Of a stretch of DNA of 64,000 nucleotides, positions 9,384-17,509 are shown piece after piece (positions within the stretch are counted from its first letter, which is position 1; each line of letters starts with the position of its first letter). The notes below the pieces were generated by a model. The model saw only the letters and a program-made list of their open reading frames with translations, was not told the origin of the DNA and did no database searches. Location of the stretch: positions 868,001 to 932,000 of the forward strand of contig NZ_JAPEMI010000002.1 in NCBI RefSeq assembly GCF_026342835.1. Reading direction: 5' to 3'. The position numbers and the translations under genes were made by a program. This stretch comes from Streptomyces sp. NBC_00154 (GTDB taxonomy: Bacteria; Actinomycetota; Actinomycetes; Streptomycetales; Streptomycetaceae).

Positions 9384-9755
9384 TCAGACGAGTTGGCTCT
9401 CGTGGAAGGGGGCGCGCTGCGGGCCGCCTCTCCGGAACGCCGGATCGGTGAATCCTTGGGCGTCGGTTCGGGAGTAGGTATCGATGTCCGAGCACGGCCC
9501 TGGTGCACCCGTGTCGCCCTTCGGGCCCGGCTCGCGCCTGCACTCGTCCTTGTCGTGCTCGTCGCCGTGCGATGACAACTGGCGCTGGCCGTCGCACGAC
9601 ACGGCCGCGCGGTCCGTCACACTCCCTGCCGCCGCCGAGGCGGGGCTGACCGCAGCCGCCATGACCAGCGCGAGCGAGGCAACCATGCCGACCTTCTGGA
9701 ACGTGCCACGTGCCGTCGGTCTCAGCGGCTTGTGCGTCCTGTCCTCGGGAGTCAT
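9384..9755 (-). CDS. Small secreted protein with short collagen-like segment
   Basis: A 123-aa protein. I chose ATG 9755 because AAGGAGCA lies just upstream and the N-terminus then reads as a signal peptide: basic region to about residue 20, hydrophobic MVASLALVMAAAV, cleavage near ASAAAG. The mature part has GPKGDTGAPGPC, a short run of collagen-type Gly-Xaa-Yaa triplets. The rest is polar and low in complexity. Function unknown. An open frame continues upstream to 9848 but without a ribosome binding site. Confidence 0.6.
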   Translation of the reverse strand: MTPEDRTHKPLRPTARGTFQKVGMVASLALVMAAAVSPASAAAGSVTDRAAVSCDGQRQLSSHGDEHDKDECRREPGPKGDTGAPGPCSDIDTYSRTDAQGFTDPAFRRGGPQRAPFHESQLV

Positions 9756-9902
9756 GTGGGTGCTCCTTGTGCCAACTGTGCTCGGGCGATGCCCCGAACG
9801 GGTGCGAGCTTGACTTGCCAGCACCGGAATTTGCGAGCACCTGCTCATATGTGTGGTACTTTACCCGTCAATTAGTTTCAACTTCCCTTAGGAGAAAGTG
9901 CC

Positions 9903-10061
9903 TTGATTCTCAAGCGCATGAAGCGGATAGCGGCCGGAACTGTGCTGGCCGGCACGGCTGCCGTAATGGTGCTCATGGGCACAGGGACAGCGTCGGCCGC
10001 AGAGGTCGAAGAGAACACCTACTGCAACCCCGTCATCTTCACCTACTGTCAGGAATGGTGA
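9903..10061 (+). CDS. Small secreted peptide with two cysteines (52-aa precursor)
   Basis: This short gene has a TTG start at 9903, TTAGGAGAAAG eight bases upstream, and a TGA at 10059. The product begins MILKRMKRIAAGTVLAGT, a basic N-terminus plus hydrophobic core, with an AxA-type cleavage site after GTASA. The predicted mature peptide is about 20 residues, acidic and aromatic, with two cysteines seven residues apart (YCNPVIFTYC) that could form one disulfide ring. I do not recognise the family. It could be an exported signal, surface peptide or antimicrobial. Start and reading frame are well supported; function is not. Confidence 0.65.
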   Translation: MILKRMKRIAAGTVLAGTAAVMVLMGTGTASAAEVEENTYCNPVIFTYCQEW

Positions 10062-10615
10062 CCGGCGCAAAAAGGTGTGGCTTGAGGCGTTAGATCAACG
10101 CCTCGGATCGGGCGCAGCAGCCGGGTGGCGTCCAGGACGGTCCGCGATCCGGTGCTGGGCCCCGCGGTTCCGGCTCGCCTCGGCGCGTCCATCAGCATCA
10201 GCGGCGTCAGGTTGCGGAAGTCCCCGGCGGTGCTCGACCACTTGCTCCAGCCGTACGGGGGGCTCGCGTCGTTCACAGCTGCTGCTTCCTGTGGGATCGT
10301 CCTGTCACATCCAGATCGGCGGCCGCTGTGGCCGCGCGCCGGCGCCGTTGCGTCATCGCCCCCGGTGAGCGTGCATCCGGCTCATCAGCTTTGCACTCCC
10401 TTGACCTTGATGGCCAGACGCCAAGGGGGCCCTGCCATGCCCCCGCTCCCTGTTCCCCGGCTTCCCATTCCCGGGCACACCACGGTCTGCCACATGCCGG
10501 ATGCGGCCCTCACTCTGGACCGGTAGCCAAGATCCACAGGAGCGGAACGCCTGGGCCGAGCCCGTACAGCGTGTTGAGCAAGACCCCTCATTCCCCGTGC
10601 TGAGAGAGAGTGGGC
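10062..10615. other. Gene-free stretch
   Basis: No supported gene. A minus-strand frame at 10049-10276 (PYGWSKWSSTAGDFRNLTPL) has protein-like composition and may be the remnant of a lost gene, but I cannot assign it. Confidence 0.4.
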
Positions 10616-11194
10616 ATGTCCAGCGAAGTCACCGAGCCAGAAGATTCCGGTCCCGTCCCGGATGTGCCGAGTCCGTCCCGCCGCACGTTCATGGCGTCTT
10701 CCAGCGCCGTCGGCGGTGCCGTGGTGGCGGGCGGTCTGTTCGTGGGGCCGTCGCGGTTGGGCGCTGAGGAGGCTGTCGCGGCGGAGATGCCGGCCGGCAG
10801 CCGTGTGACGTTGACGGTCAACGGCAGACGCCACACGGTCACGGTCGACAACCGGACCTCGTTGCTCGACCTCCTGCGTGAACACCTGGGCCTCACCGGC
10901 TCCAAGAAGGGCTGCAACGCCGGTGCCTGCGGGGCGTGTACGGTCCTTGTCGACGGCCGCCGGGTCAACTCCCGCCTGACGCTCACGGTTCGGCTGGAGG
11001 GCGCCGAAGTCACCACCATCGAGGGCCTGGCCGACGGCGACGAGATCGGCCCTCAGCGGCCCGCAGGTCAGAACGCGACAGCGATCGTCGTGGCGGCACC
11101 GATTCTGCCCACAGGCGGCTGGAACGACACGAACCGCTCACGGTGTGCCGGCCCACGGACCACGTACTTACAAAGCAACGGCAGCCCTGGGTGA
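10616..11194 (+). pseudogene. Truncated Tat-exported [2Fe-2S] subunit of a molybdenum hydroxylase (YagT/xanthine dehydrogenase small subunit type)
   Basis: From ATG 10616 the product begins with a twin-arginine signal (SRRTF, Arg22-Arg23) and a plant-type ferredoxin domain with CNAGACGACTVLVDGRRVNS. Family members have four cluster cysteines; here C100, C105 and C108 are present but the fourth, normally in NSCLTL, is Arg120. The sequence leaves the family after EGLADGDEIGPQ, so the second [2Fe-2S] domain is missing. No molybdopterin or FAD subunit follows. Loss of a ligand plus truncation argues for a dead gene. Confidence 0.8.
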
Positions 11195-11674
11195 CGACTC
11201 CGAAGTGGGTTCCGCGGGGTGTGAGCAGAGGGCCGTCGGCGGCTGGGTGAGCCCCTGGCCGCGTCCCACGCGAGGCCGTCCGGGCCGACCGATGTGGCGG
11301 GTGGTCCGGATGGCCCTGGGTCTCCGTCCCCGATCGCGTGGCGGCCCGGTGGCAGGTCCCGAGGTCCCGCCGAACAGCGCCCCCAAGACGAGTTCTGCAG
11401 GCAGCGCCCCCTATGGGCTTGCACTGCCCGGTTCCCCGCCATGCCGACCGCCTTCTCCTCGACGGGCGTGGGAGGCAAGAAAATCCCGCACCCGGCGGCC
11501 CTCAGCCAGGACAGCCGGCGGGGTGCAGATCTGGCACGCCTCAATGTCAGGCCCCGCCGCCCGGACCGTTCAGCTGCGCATCGTCACGAACGTGCGGCAT
11601 GACGGGCAGTGACAGTTACGCCTGGGTGTAACTGTCGCCGCATTCTTCGCGCTGCCGACCGCCGTGACGTGAAG
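11195..11674. other. Gene-free stretch
   Basis: I see no credible gene, RNA or repeat in these 480 bases. It probably holds debris between the truncated oxidoreductase and the integrative-element remnant. Confidence 0.4.
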
Positions 11675-11935
11675 TCACCCGTGGGGGGCGTCGCCACCCG
11701 ACGGCAGAGGGCGTGCGACGAACGACCCGAGCCCGGGTTCCGTGTAGATGAGTCCATCCTCGCGCAGCGCCCGGTGCACCTTCTGCCCGGTTGCTGCGGC
11801 GATCCCGAACTCGGCCTGGAGTTGGAGCACCGACGGCACGCGGGTGCGCGGCGCGTAGGTGCCGTCCACGATCCGTTGCCGAATTACTTCGGCGACCTGG
11901 CGCCACCGTGGCTGGTCAGGAACAAATTCGATCAC
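11675..11935 (-). CDS. Small GntR-family regulator (DNA-binding domain only)
   Basis: An 86-aa protein from GTG 11935 that is almost entirely a GntR winged helix (YRQ-type VAEVIRQRIVDGTYAPRTRVPS, then LQAEFGIAAATGQKVHRALREDGLIYTEPGLGSFVA). No effector domain follows. Such minimal GntR proteins occur in actinobacterial integrative plasmids, where KorSA-like members control transfer genes. Divergent to two tiny genes that fit the same context. A dyad in the intergenic region is its likely operator. Confidence 0.8.
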   Translation of the reverse strand: MIEFVPDQPRWRQVAEVIRQRIVDGTYAPRTRVPSVLQLQAEFGIAAATGQKVHRALREDGLIYTEPGLGSFVARPLPSGGDAPHG

Positions 11936-11995
11936 CTGGCCAAGCTAGGCAGGGCATAGCGCATCACGCGAGACATGGCATACCTAGCACGCCGT

Positions 11996-12014
11996 AGCAT
12001 GCTCAGGCTATGCT
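11996..12014. promoter_or_regulatory. Possible GntR operator dyad
   Basis: AGCAT-N9-ATGCT (AGCATGCTCAGGCTATGCT) lies between the divergent GntR gene and the small gene at 12090. Position and symmetry suit an autoregulatory site. The arms are short, so this is tentative. Confidence 0.35.
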
Positions 12015-12089
12015 GAACTTACGCGAAGACCTCCGCAGCCGATGACACGGCCCGGCAGTGTGGAGACCAGCAGTGGGGGAGCTGATGAC

Positions 12090-12284
12090 GTGCCTGAGAA
12101 CACCGGCCCAATGGCGGCCGAGCACAGGGCCGAAGACGCCACCGTCCAGACCGCATACAGCGGGTTCATCCGCCACACCCAGGCGTGCGCCGAGTGCCGC
12201 ACGGGAGGCATGGACTGCGCGGGCGCCACTGAGCTGCGCCGGGTCTACCGGGCGGCGAAGCGGCGCGCGGGGGAGGTCCGATGA
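12090..12284 (+). CDS. Small conserved hypothetical protein (integrative-element type)
   Basis: A 64-aa protein. GTG 12090 is chosen because GTGGGGGAGC lies just upstream; an ATG at 12042 would add 16 unconserved-looking residues. The body has FIRHTQACAECRTGGMDC followed by a basic tail (RRVYRAAKRRAG), a pattern of short cysteine-containing proteins that accompany GntR and recombinase genes in Streptomyces integrative elements. Overlaps the next gene by ATGA. Function unknown. Confidence 0.55.
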   Translation: MPENTGPMAAEHRAEDATVQTAYSGFIRHTQACAECRTGGMDCAGATELRRVYRAAKRRAGEVR

Positions 12285-12442
12285 TCTGCGACCACTGCAA
12301 CCGCCCGATGACTCCGGCCGAGACGGGGACCCGCGACATGCCCGGCGCGTCCGGCACAGGCCGCACGCTCTACCTCCACAAGGGCCGCTGCCCCGCGCCG
12401 CCCCCGCCGCGGCCGCGGACGTACTCGCCCCGCAACCGCTGA
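12281..12442 (+). CDS. Very small zinc-finger-like protein (53 aa)
   Basis: An ATG at 12281 overlaps the preceding stop (ATGA), so the two are translationally coupled. The product starts MICDHCNRPMTPAE and has a second cysteine group at GRCPAP, so a CxxC...C knuckle is possible. The tail is rich in Pro and Arg. Similar tiny CxxC proteins occur beside the preceding gene type in actinobacterial mobile elements. No known function. Confidence 0.5.
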   Translation: MICDHCNRPMTPAETGTRDMPGASGTGRTLYLHKGRCPAPPPPRPRTYSPRNR

Positions 12443-12716
12443 ACTCCCGCCCGTACCCGGGGCCGGCGCTGGCCGGGGTGCGGGCGGGGTTCAGTGTCGG
12501 GGCCGCCCGTCCGCGATTTGATCAGAGGGGCGGGGCCGTCGCGCTATGGCTATAGCGGCATGGTTGGCGCGGGGAGGGCGAGGATGCGCGCGAGGGCGCC
12601 GGAGTTCTGCCGGTCTGGAGCCTGGTCCTCGTGACCGGCGGTGACCTCGCGGAAGGCCGGCTTCAACTCCATGACGTGCTGCCGGTAGAAGAGATCAAGG
12701 GGGTTGTCCCGCTTGC

Positions 12717-13052
12717 GTGCCGGAATGCTCACAGCCTCGACCTGAACCCCAGCGCGCCCTGCAGCGCTTGGGCGGCCATCTGCACGGTGGCGGCGACCTG
12801 CGTGTCGATAGGACCGAGTCCGGAGTCGACGCGTACGGGCCGTTTCGGCGGCGCGCCCAGGCAATCTCGTTCTGGCTTGCCTCGGGTGTCGACCCCGCGG
12901 AGTGTGCGCGGCGGGCCGGACAGAGCATCCAGGTTCTCTTCCGCTACTACGCCAAGTTCCTTGCCGAGGCACGGAAGCATGCCAACAACTTGATTGAGGA
13001 GTCGATGCGGCGATGGGTGGCGGGGCCGGAGGATGGCGTGTTGGACACATGA
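12717..13052 (+). pseudogene. Tyrosine-recombinase C-terminal remnant
   Basis: Only the last part is family-like: from about 12860 it reads AISFWLASGVDPAECARRAG, then QSIQVLFRYYAKFL with the catalytic tyrosine region, and ends near EDGVLDT. The catalytic Arg/His part upstream is lost or scrambled. It is clearly related to the recombinase remnant at 40825-41292 (ISFWLYSGVDPAECARRAG), including its distance to the repeat that follows. Confidence 0.8.
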
Positions 13053-13446
13053 GGACCTTGGCCCGAAATGCCTCGGAACAACTGGTCAGAGGTGGGATAG
13101 CGGTGGGATGTATCGGCAGTAGCCTCGCATTTCATTCCACGACGTAGATGCGCGCCACGAAGGGTGTCTGGCAGGTATGACACCTGGTCAGGCACCCTTC
13201 TCTGGTGTCTAGAAGAAGCCGAGCTTTTTCGCGGAGTATGACACGAGAAGGTTCTTCGTCTCCTGGTGGTACAGGAAGTGCGACATGTTTGACCTGCGGA
13301 AACGACTGTCGTGGGGCTCGCGGTTGGCATCGTGGTCCGGGAATGGTCCGGATCTCGGGGCGACCGAGCGCTCGGCGTCGGGTGCAACCCGGCCCGGGCT
13401 GGGACCCAGTCGTAGTGGTGAGTAGGCGTCAGCGGGGCCGGCCACC
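13053..13446. other. Recombinase-flanking non-coding stretch
   Basis: Apart from the tail repeat at 13184-13279 and GGTCCGGGAATGGTCCGGAT near 13339, a motif also seen near 41579, nothing coding is supported. Confidence 0.4.
13184..13279. repeat. Left copy of the 'KNLLVSYS' tail repeat
   Basis: About 95 bases beginning CTGGTCAGGCACCC resemble 41429-41524 at roughly 80% by eye, with an identical GTCTAGAAGAAGCC. Read on the minus strand, both encode the same protein end (YHQETKNLLVSYSAKKLGFF here) followed by TAG. Each copy lies about 130 bp after a recombinase remnant, as expected for an attachment site in the 3' end of a gene. Confidence 0.65.
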
Positions 13447-13735
13447 CTACGAGGAAGGGTCAGGACTCCGGAGAGGAGTTCCCGGCCCATCCTGGGGAGG
13501 CGCGGGTGCTGCTGGTGGCGTTGTTACGGGGCGAGATTCTGGCCGGCGGGTGGCGGGTTGGGTGCCGAGGGTGGTGCGGCTGGAGCGCGTACCGGTTCCG
13601 GTGCTGCTGAGGTACTGGATGGCGCCGTCGCCTGCGTCCTCGCCGCTTGCGCCGAAGATGCGGTCGGCGCGGGTGGTGCCGGTGGTGTCCGTGAGTGAGA
13701 CGGCGGTGCCGAACTGATCGCCGGTCTGGCTAGGA
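13447..13735 (-). pseudogene. FG-GAP repeat protein remnant
   Basis: The minus-strand frame contains GDQFGTAVSLTDTTGTTRAD followed by GASGEDAGDGAIQYL, the hallmark of the C-terminal FG-GAP/integrin-like repeats of secreted Streptomyces proteins. It lacks the rest of the protein and is cut at its 5' side by the IS5 element beginning near 13740. It is a decayed fragment of an exported beta-propeller protein. Confidence 0.6.
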
Positions 13736-13750
13736 GGTGTCTTCAAATTG

Positions 13751-14601
13751 TCACGCCCACATCAGGAGCGAGGCGAGGGTGACGGCTGCCTGGTAGGACT
13801 CGGCGGTCTTGTCATAGCGGGTAGCGATGCCACGCCACTGCTTCAGGCGGTTGAAACAGCGTTCCACGACGTTGCGCCGCTTGTAGCTCTCGCGGTCGAA
13901 GGCCGGCGGTCGCCCGCCCCGGCGGCCACGCCGGGCCCGGTTGCGGACCTGGTCGGCCCGTTCGGGGATGGTGCAGCGGATACCGCGCCGTCGCAGCCAG
14001 GCCCGGATCGCCCGGGAGCTGTATCCCTTGTCGCCCAGCACCTGGGCGGGCCGCACCCGGGGCCGTCCTGGACCGAGGTGGGGCACCCGTATCGCTTCCA
14101 TGACAGTGGTGAACTGGGTGCAGTCGTTGGCGTTCCCGCCGGTGACGGTGAAGGACAGAGGCCGTCCCACGGCGTCGCAGGCCAGATGAATCTTGCTGGT
14201 CAGGCCGCCTCGGGAGCGTCCGAGTCCGGGGTTTCGGAGCCCTTTTTTCGGGCCCCGGCGGCATGCTGGTGGGTGCGGACGACGGTGGAATCGACCGACA
14301 CCAGCCAGTCGATGTCACCGTCCGCGTCCGCCCGGGCCTGCGCGGCTCGGAGCATCCGGTCGAAGGTGCCGTCCAGCGCCCACCGGCGGAAACGAGTGTG
14401 GAGTGTGGCCCATGGCCCGTATCGCTCGGGAACGTCCCGCCAGGCCGTCCCGGTCCGGAACTTCCACACGATCCCGTTGAGGACCCTCCGGTCATCCAAC
14501 CGCTTCCGCCCGCGCAACGAGGCGGGCAACAGCGGCCGAACGAACTCCCACTCTGCATCCGACAGTTCATGGCGGCGTATCACCCGACCATGATCCACCA
14601 C
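13751..14601 (-). CDS. IS5-family (IS427-type) transposase, two-frame
   Basis: Two overlapping frames form one transposase. The first (14601 down to about 14240) has the N-terminal IS5 domain and the first Asp in SVDSTVVRTHQH. The second (to 13751) has VLGDKGYSS (second Asp) and RRNVVERCFNRLKQW (Glu). The frames overlap on GAAAAAAGGG at 14243-14248 (minus strand), a typical -1 slippery tract of IS427-type elements. Likely ends are near 13734 (GAGGTGTCTTCAAATTG) and 14630. The element interrupts the FG-GAP gene. Confidence 0.88.
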
Positions 14602-14655
14602 TCAAGATCACCATTTGTCGGGAGGCTCTGGAATCGCACCGGGGACACAGAGCCG

Positions 14656-15036
14656 TCAGAGCGGGTTGAGACGGGCCTTGAGCAGGCAGAACTCATTGCC
14701 CTCGGGGTCGGCAAGAACGTGCCACTGCTCCTCGCCGGTCTGGCCGATGTCAGCCGGGCGCGCCCCGAGCTTCAGGAGGCGTTCGAGCTCGGCGTCCTGA
14801 TCGCGGTCGGTGGCGTTGACGTCGATGTGCAGCCGGGACTTCCCCGGCTCCGGCTCGTCCCTGCGGCTGAGGATGATCGTCGGCTGCGGGCCGCCGAACC
14901 CTTCGCGCGGCCCGATCTCGAAGCAGTCGTCCCCTTCGCGATCGAGCACTACGAAGTCCAGGACCTCGCACCAGAACCGCGCCAGCACCTCGGGGTCGCG
15001 GCAACCGAGTACGAGCTCACTGATACGACATGCCAT
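14656..15036 (-). CDS. VOC-superfamily (glyoxalase-like) protein
   Basis: A 126-aa protein with the paired beta-alpha-beta-beta-beta modules of the vicinal oxygen chelate fold: N-terminal ISELVLGCRDPEVLARFWCEVLDF and C-terminal HIDVNATDRDQDAELERLL ... WHVLADPEGNEFCL. Streptomyces has many such single-domain proteins, including resistance proteins and dioxygenase-like enzymes; the substrate cannot be inferred. The ATG at 15036 has GAGAGTAGG upstream. Monocistronic, between two insertion sequences. Confidence 0.8.
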   Translation of the reverse strand: MACRISELVLGCRDPEVLARFWCEVLDFVVLDREGDDCFEIGPREGFGGPQPTIILSRRDEPEPGKSRLHIDVNATDRDQDAELERLLKLGARPADIGQTGEEQWHVLADPEGNEFCLLKARLNPL

Positions 15037-15239
15037 TGACGAAACCTACTCTCAACGGGGGAACTGCCGGGGCGACCGCGCGGAACTCTTGGGCTCCCCG
15101 CAGTGGGAACGTGATCGAGACCGTACCGGGTGAAGCGAGCAGGTGAGAAGGGGTTTTGGGGTCGTCGCCTCCCCGGCCGGGCCGCTGGGGGAGGACCGTA
15201 GGCCGCCCAGTGGGGCCGACGGGAATTTGACGACAGGAC

Positions 15240-16689
15240 CTAGTAGGGCTTGGTCAGGTTCGTATGGGGGTGGGTATGTTGTGGTGGCAGGTGGGGCAGC
15301 CGCCGGCCCATAGGGCGAGGAGTGTCTGGAGTTCGCGGAGGACCTGGTAGAGGCTCAGACCTGCGCTGTGTCTTTTGGGTGGTGTGCCAGTCGTTGCAGG
15401 GTGCAGAAGGCATGGGCGGCGGAGACGAGGGTGACGTGGTGGTGCCAGCCGTTCCAGGTGCGGCCTTCGAAGTGGGCAAGTCCCAGGGCCTGTTTCATCT
15501 CGCGGTAGTCGTGCTCGATGCGCCAGCGCAGTTTGGCCAGCCGCACCAGCGTGGCCAGCGGCATCCCGGAAGGCAGGCTCGAGAGCCAGAACTGCACCGG
15601 CTCGGGCTCGGTGGCGGGCCATTCGGCCAGCAGCCAGCGCTCGGGCAGTTCTGGAGTGTCGCCGGTTGTGCGGACACCGCGTCCGGCCGGTCGGACGCGC
15701 AAAGCGACGAAGCGTGAGTGCATGCGCTTGAAGCCGCTCCGTCCCTGGCCCGGACGGGAGCCTTCCCGCCAGGACACCGGTCTCGCAGCAGCCCGGCCGG
15801 CCGCGATGACCAGGTCCTTCATGGTCTGTGCAGGCTCTAGATACTGCATCTTCGGTGGCCGGCCGGTGCCCGCATAGGCGGGCTGGACGGGCCGGGCGCC
15901 GGCCCGATGGGCGGTGTGGCGGGAAGAAATGCCCACCGCATAAGGCAGGTTGCGTTCCTCCAGGCCCAGGCGGAAGGCGGCGGCATCACCGTATCCGGCA
16001 TCCGCGACGACCAGGGGGATGTCGATGCCCCACGAGCGGGCTTCGTCGATCATGTCCAGGGCCAGCTGCCACTTCTCCACATGCCCCGCCTGGGCGGGGA
16101 TGCCGCAGCGGCCCCGGCGGGCGACCTTGTCCGCATCCGCCTCCGGCGAGGCCGGATCCCAGGAAGCGGGCATGAACAGCCGCCAGTTCACCGCGGCCGA
16201 GGCATGATCGCGGGCCAGGTGCAGCGACACCCCGACCTGGCAATTGGTGACCTTGCCCGCGGTGCCGGTGTACTGCCTGGACACACACGCCGAGGCGTCC
16301 CCGTCCTTCAAAAAGCCGGTGTCATCGACGATCAGCGCCTCCGCGCCGATCACGTCCTGCATCCTCCAGGCCAGCCGGGCCCGCACATGGGCTGGATCCC
16401 ACGGGCTGGTAGTCACGAAGTGGGCCAGTGCCTGCCGGTTGCCGTCCTCGCCCAGACGCGCCGCCATCGGCTCCACCGACTTACGCCGACCCTCCAGCAG
16501 CAGCCCACGCACATACACCTGCCCCCACCGCCGCTGATCCGCACGGAAGAACCCGTCGAACATCTCCGTCGTGAATGCCTCCAGGTCCTCCCGGACCCCG
16601 GCCATCTCTTCAGGTGTCACACCACCTCAACGACACTCACCAACAAGCAGACACGCCACCCACGAGTGAAGCTGACCAAGCCCTACTAG
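15240..16689 (-). mobile_element. IS701-family element with CTAG target duplications
   Basis: Inverted repeats TAGTAGGGCTTGGTCAGGTTC (15241-15261) and its near-perfect complement at 16668-16688 flank the transposase. CTAG stands at both outer edges (15240-15243 and 16686-16689), matching the 4-bp YTAR duplication of IS701 elements. The element proper is therefore 15244-16685. It looks complete and recent. Its right edge supplies the stop codon of the neighbouring TetR gene. Confidence 0.88.
15355..16620 (-). CDS. IS701-family transposase
   Basis: A 421-aa DDE transposase. Catalytic motifs are ALIVDDTGFLKDG (Asp), PLVVADAGYGD (Asp) and EHDYREMKQALGLAHFEGR (Glu), in the order and spacing of the IS701 family. 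It starts at ATG 16620 inside the inverted repeats and appears intact, so the element may be active. Confidence 0.92.
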   Translation of the reverse strand: MTPEEMAGVREDLEAFTTEMFDGFFRADQRRWGQVYVRGLLLEGRRKSVEPMAARLGEDGNRQALAHFVTTSPWDPAHVRARLAWRMQDVIGAEALIVDDTGFLKDGDASACVSRQYTGTAGKVTNCQVGVSLHLARDHASAAVNWRLFMPASWDPASPEADADKVARRGRCGIPAQAGHVEKWQLALDMIDEARSWGIDIPLVVADAGYGDAAAFRLGLEERNLPYAVGISSRHTAHRAGARPVQPAYAGTGRPPKMQYLEPAQTMKDLVIAAGRAAARPVSWREGSRPGQGRSGFKRMHSRFVALRVRPAGRGVRTTGDTPELPERWLLAEWPATEPEPVQFWLSSLPSGMPLATLVRLAKLRWRIEHDYREMKQALGLAHFEGRTWNGWHHHVTLVSAAHAFCTLQRLAHHPKDTAQV

Positions 16690-17381
16690 GGCCCCCGCAG
16701 GAGCTCGGCGCGCCTTTCGACAGCCGAGATCAGGGCCTCGACCGTGGCGCCGAAGATCTGGTCGTCCGTCACCTCGGCGAGTTCGCCGCTGAGGCGGGTG
16801 ATGTTCGGGAAGTGCTGCGGGTCGACCAGCCGGTACTCGCGGCTCCATGCGGAGTCGTCGGCTGCGCGGGCGTCCGCGTCGAACAGGAGGAACGCGGCCT
16901 GCTGACCCACGTACGCGAGGAGTGTGTCCCCGATCATGCGGTAATGGACGGCAGCCTCGGCGCCCCCGAGGCCGGCCTCCCGGACGGCGCCGAGGATGAG
17001 TTCGACGACCCGGAACTCGTTGGTCCGGCGCGTGGTCCGGCTTGCCATGGCGGAGCCCACCACCGGGTACTTGAGGGCGACTGCGAGGGAGGCGTCGGCG
17101 AGTGCCCGGATGCGGCCCTTCCAGTCGAGGCCCTCGGGGATGGCGTCGAGCGCCTCGCCGAGCGTGCGGTCCGCGACCGACAGCAGTAGCTCGTCCTTGT
17201 CGCGGAAATGCCGGTAGATCGCGGTCGGATCCGCGCCGAGCTCCTCACCCAGGCGCCGGACGGTGAAGGCGTCCTCGCTTCCGCGGGCGGCGATGCGAAG
17301 GCTCGCGTCGATGATCGCGTCGGGCGTGAGCTGACTGCCTGCGCGTTTGTTCCGGGCCTTGGTGGCGGGTGGCTTCGGCAT
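16686..17381 (-). CDS. TetR-family regulator, 3' end at IS701 junction
   Basis: A 231-aa repressor. The N-terminal helix-turn-helix is seen in FTVRRLGEELGADPTAIYRHFRDKDELL, followed by an all-helical ligand domain. It is divergent from the amidohydrolase/ABC operon and is its likely local regulator. The stop TAG lies in the CTAG duplicated by the IS701 insertion, so the native C-terminus may have been a little longer. The ligand is unknown. Confidence 0.85.
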   Translation of the reverse strand: MPKPPATKARNKRAGSQLTPDAIIDASLRIAARGSEDAFTVRRLGEELGADPTAIYRHFRDKDELLLSVADRTLGEALDAIPEGLDWKGRIRALADASLAVALKYPVVGSAMASRTTRRTNEFRVVELILGAVREAGLGGAEAAVHYRMIGDTLLAYVGQQAAFLLFDADARAADDSAWSREYRLVDPQHFPNITRLSGELAEVTDDQIFGATVEALISAVERRAELLRGP

Positions 17382-17415
17382 GGTGTGGCCAGTGTATCGG
17401 TCCGGGATCCAGTGC

Positions 17416-17444
17416 GCGCAACAGTGTTGACAGCGCTGTTGCGC
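17416..17444. promoter_or_regulatory. Probable TetR operator
   Basis: GCGCAACAG-N11-CTGTTGCGC is a perfect 9-bp dyad midway between the divergent TetR gene (start 17381) and the amidohydrolase (start 17510). It is the obvious site for self-repression and control of the transport operon. Confidence 0.65.
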
Positions 17445-17509
17445 TGCCGTTCACTCCTCCTCAACGAACACGTCGGGCGGGTCATTCCGCCGTGCTGGAG
17501 GTTGAATTG

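Noticed and set aside
17369..17509. An upstream extension of the amidohydrolase
   Set aside because: It would cover the operator dyad and has no ribosome binding site; ATG 17510 has GGAGG at the right distance.
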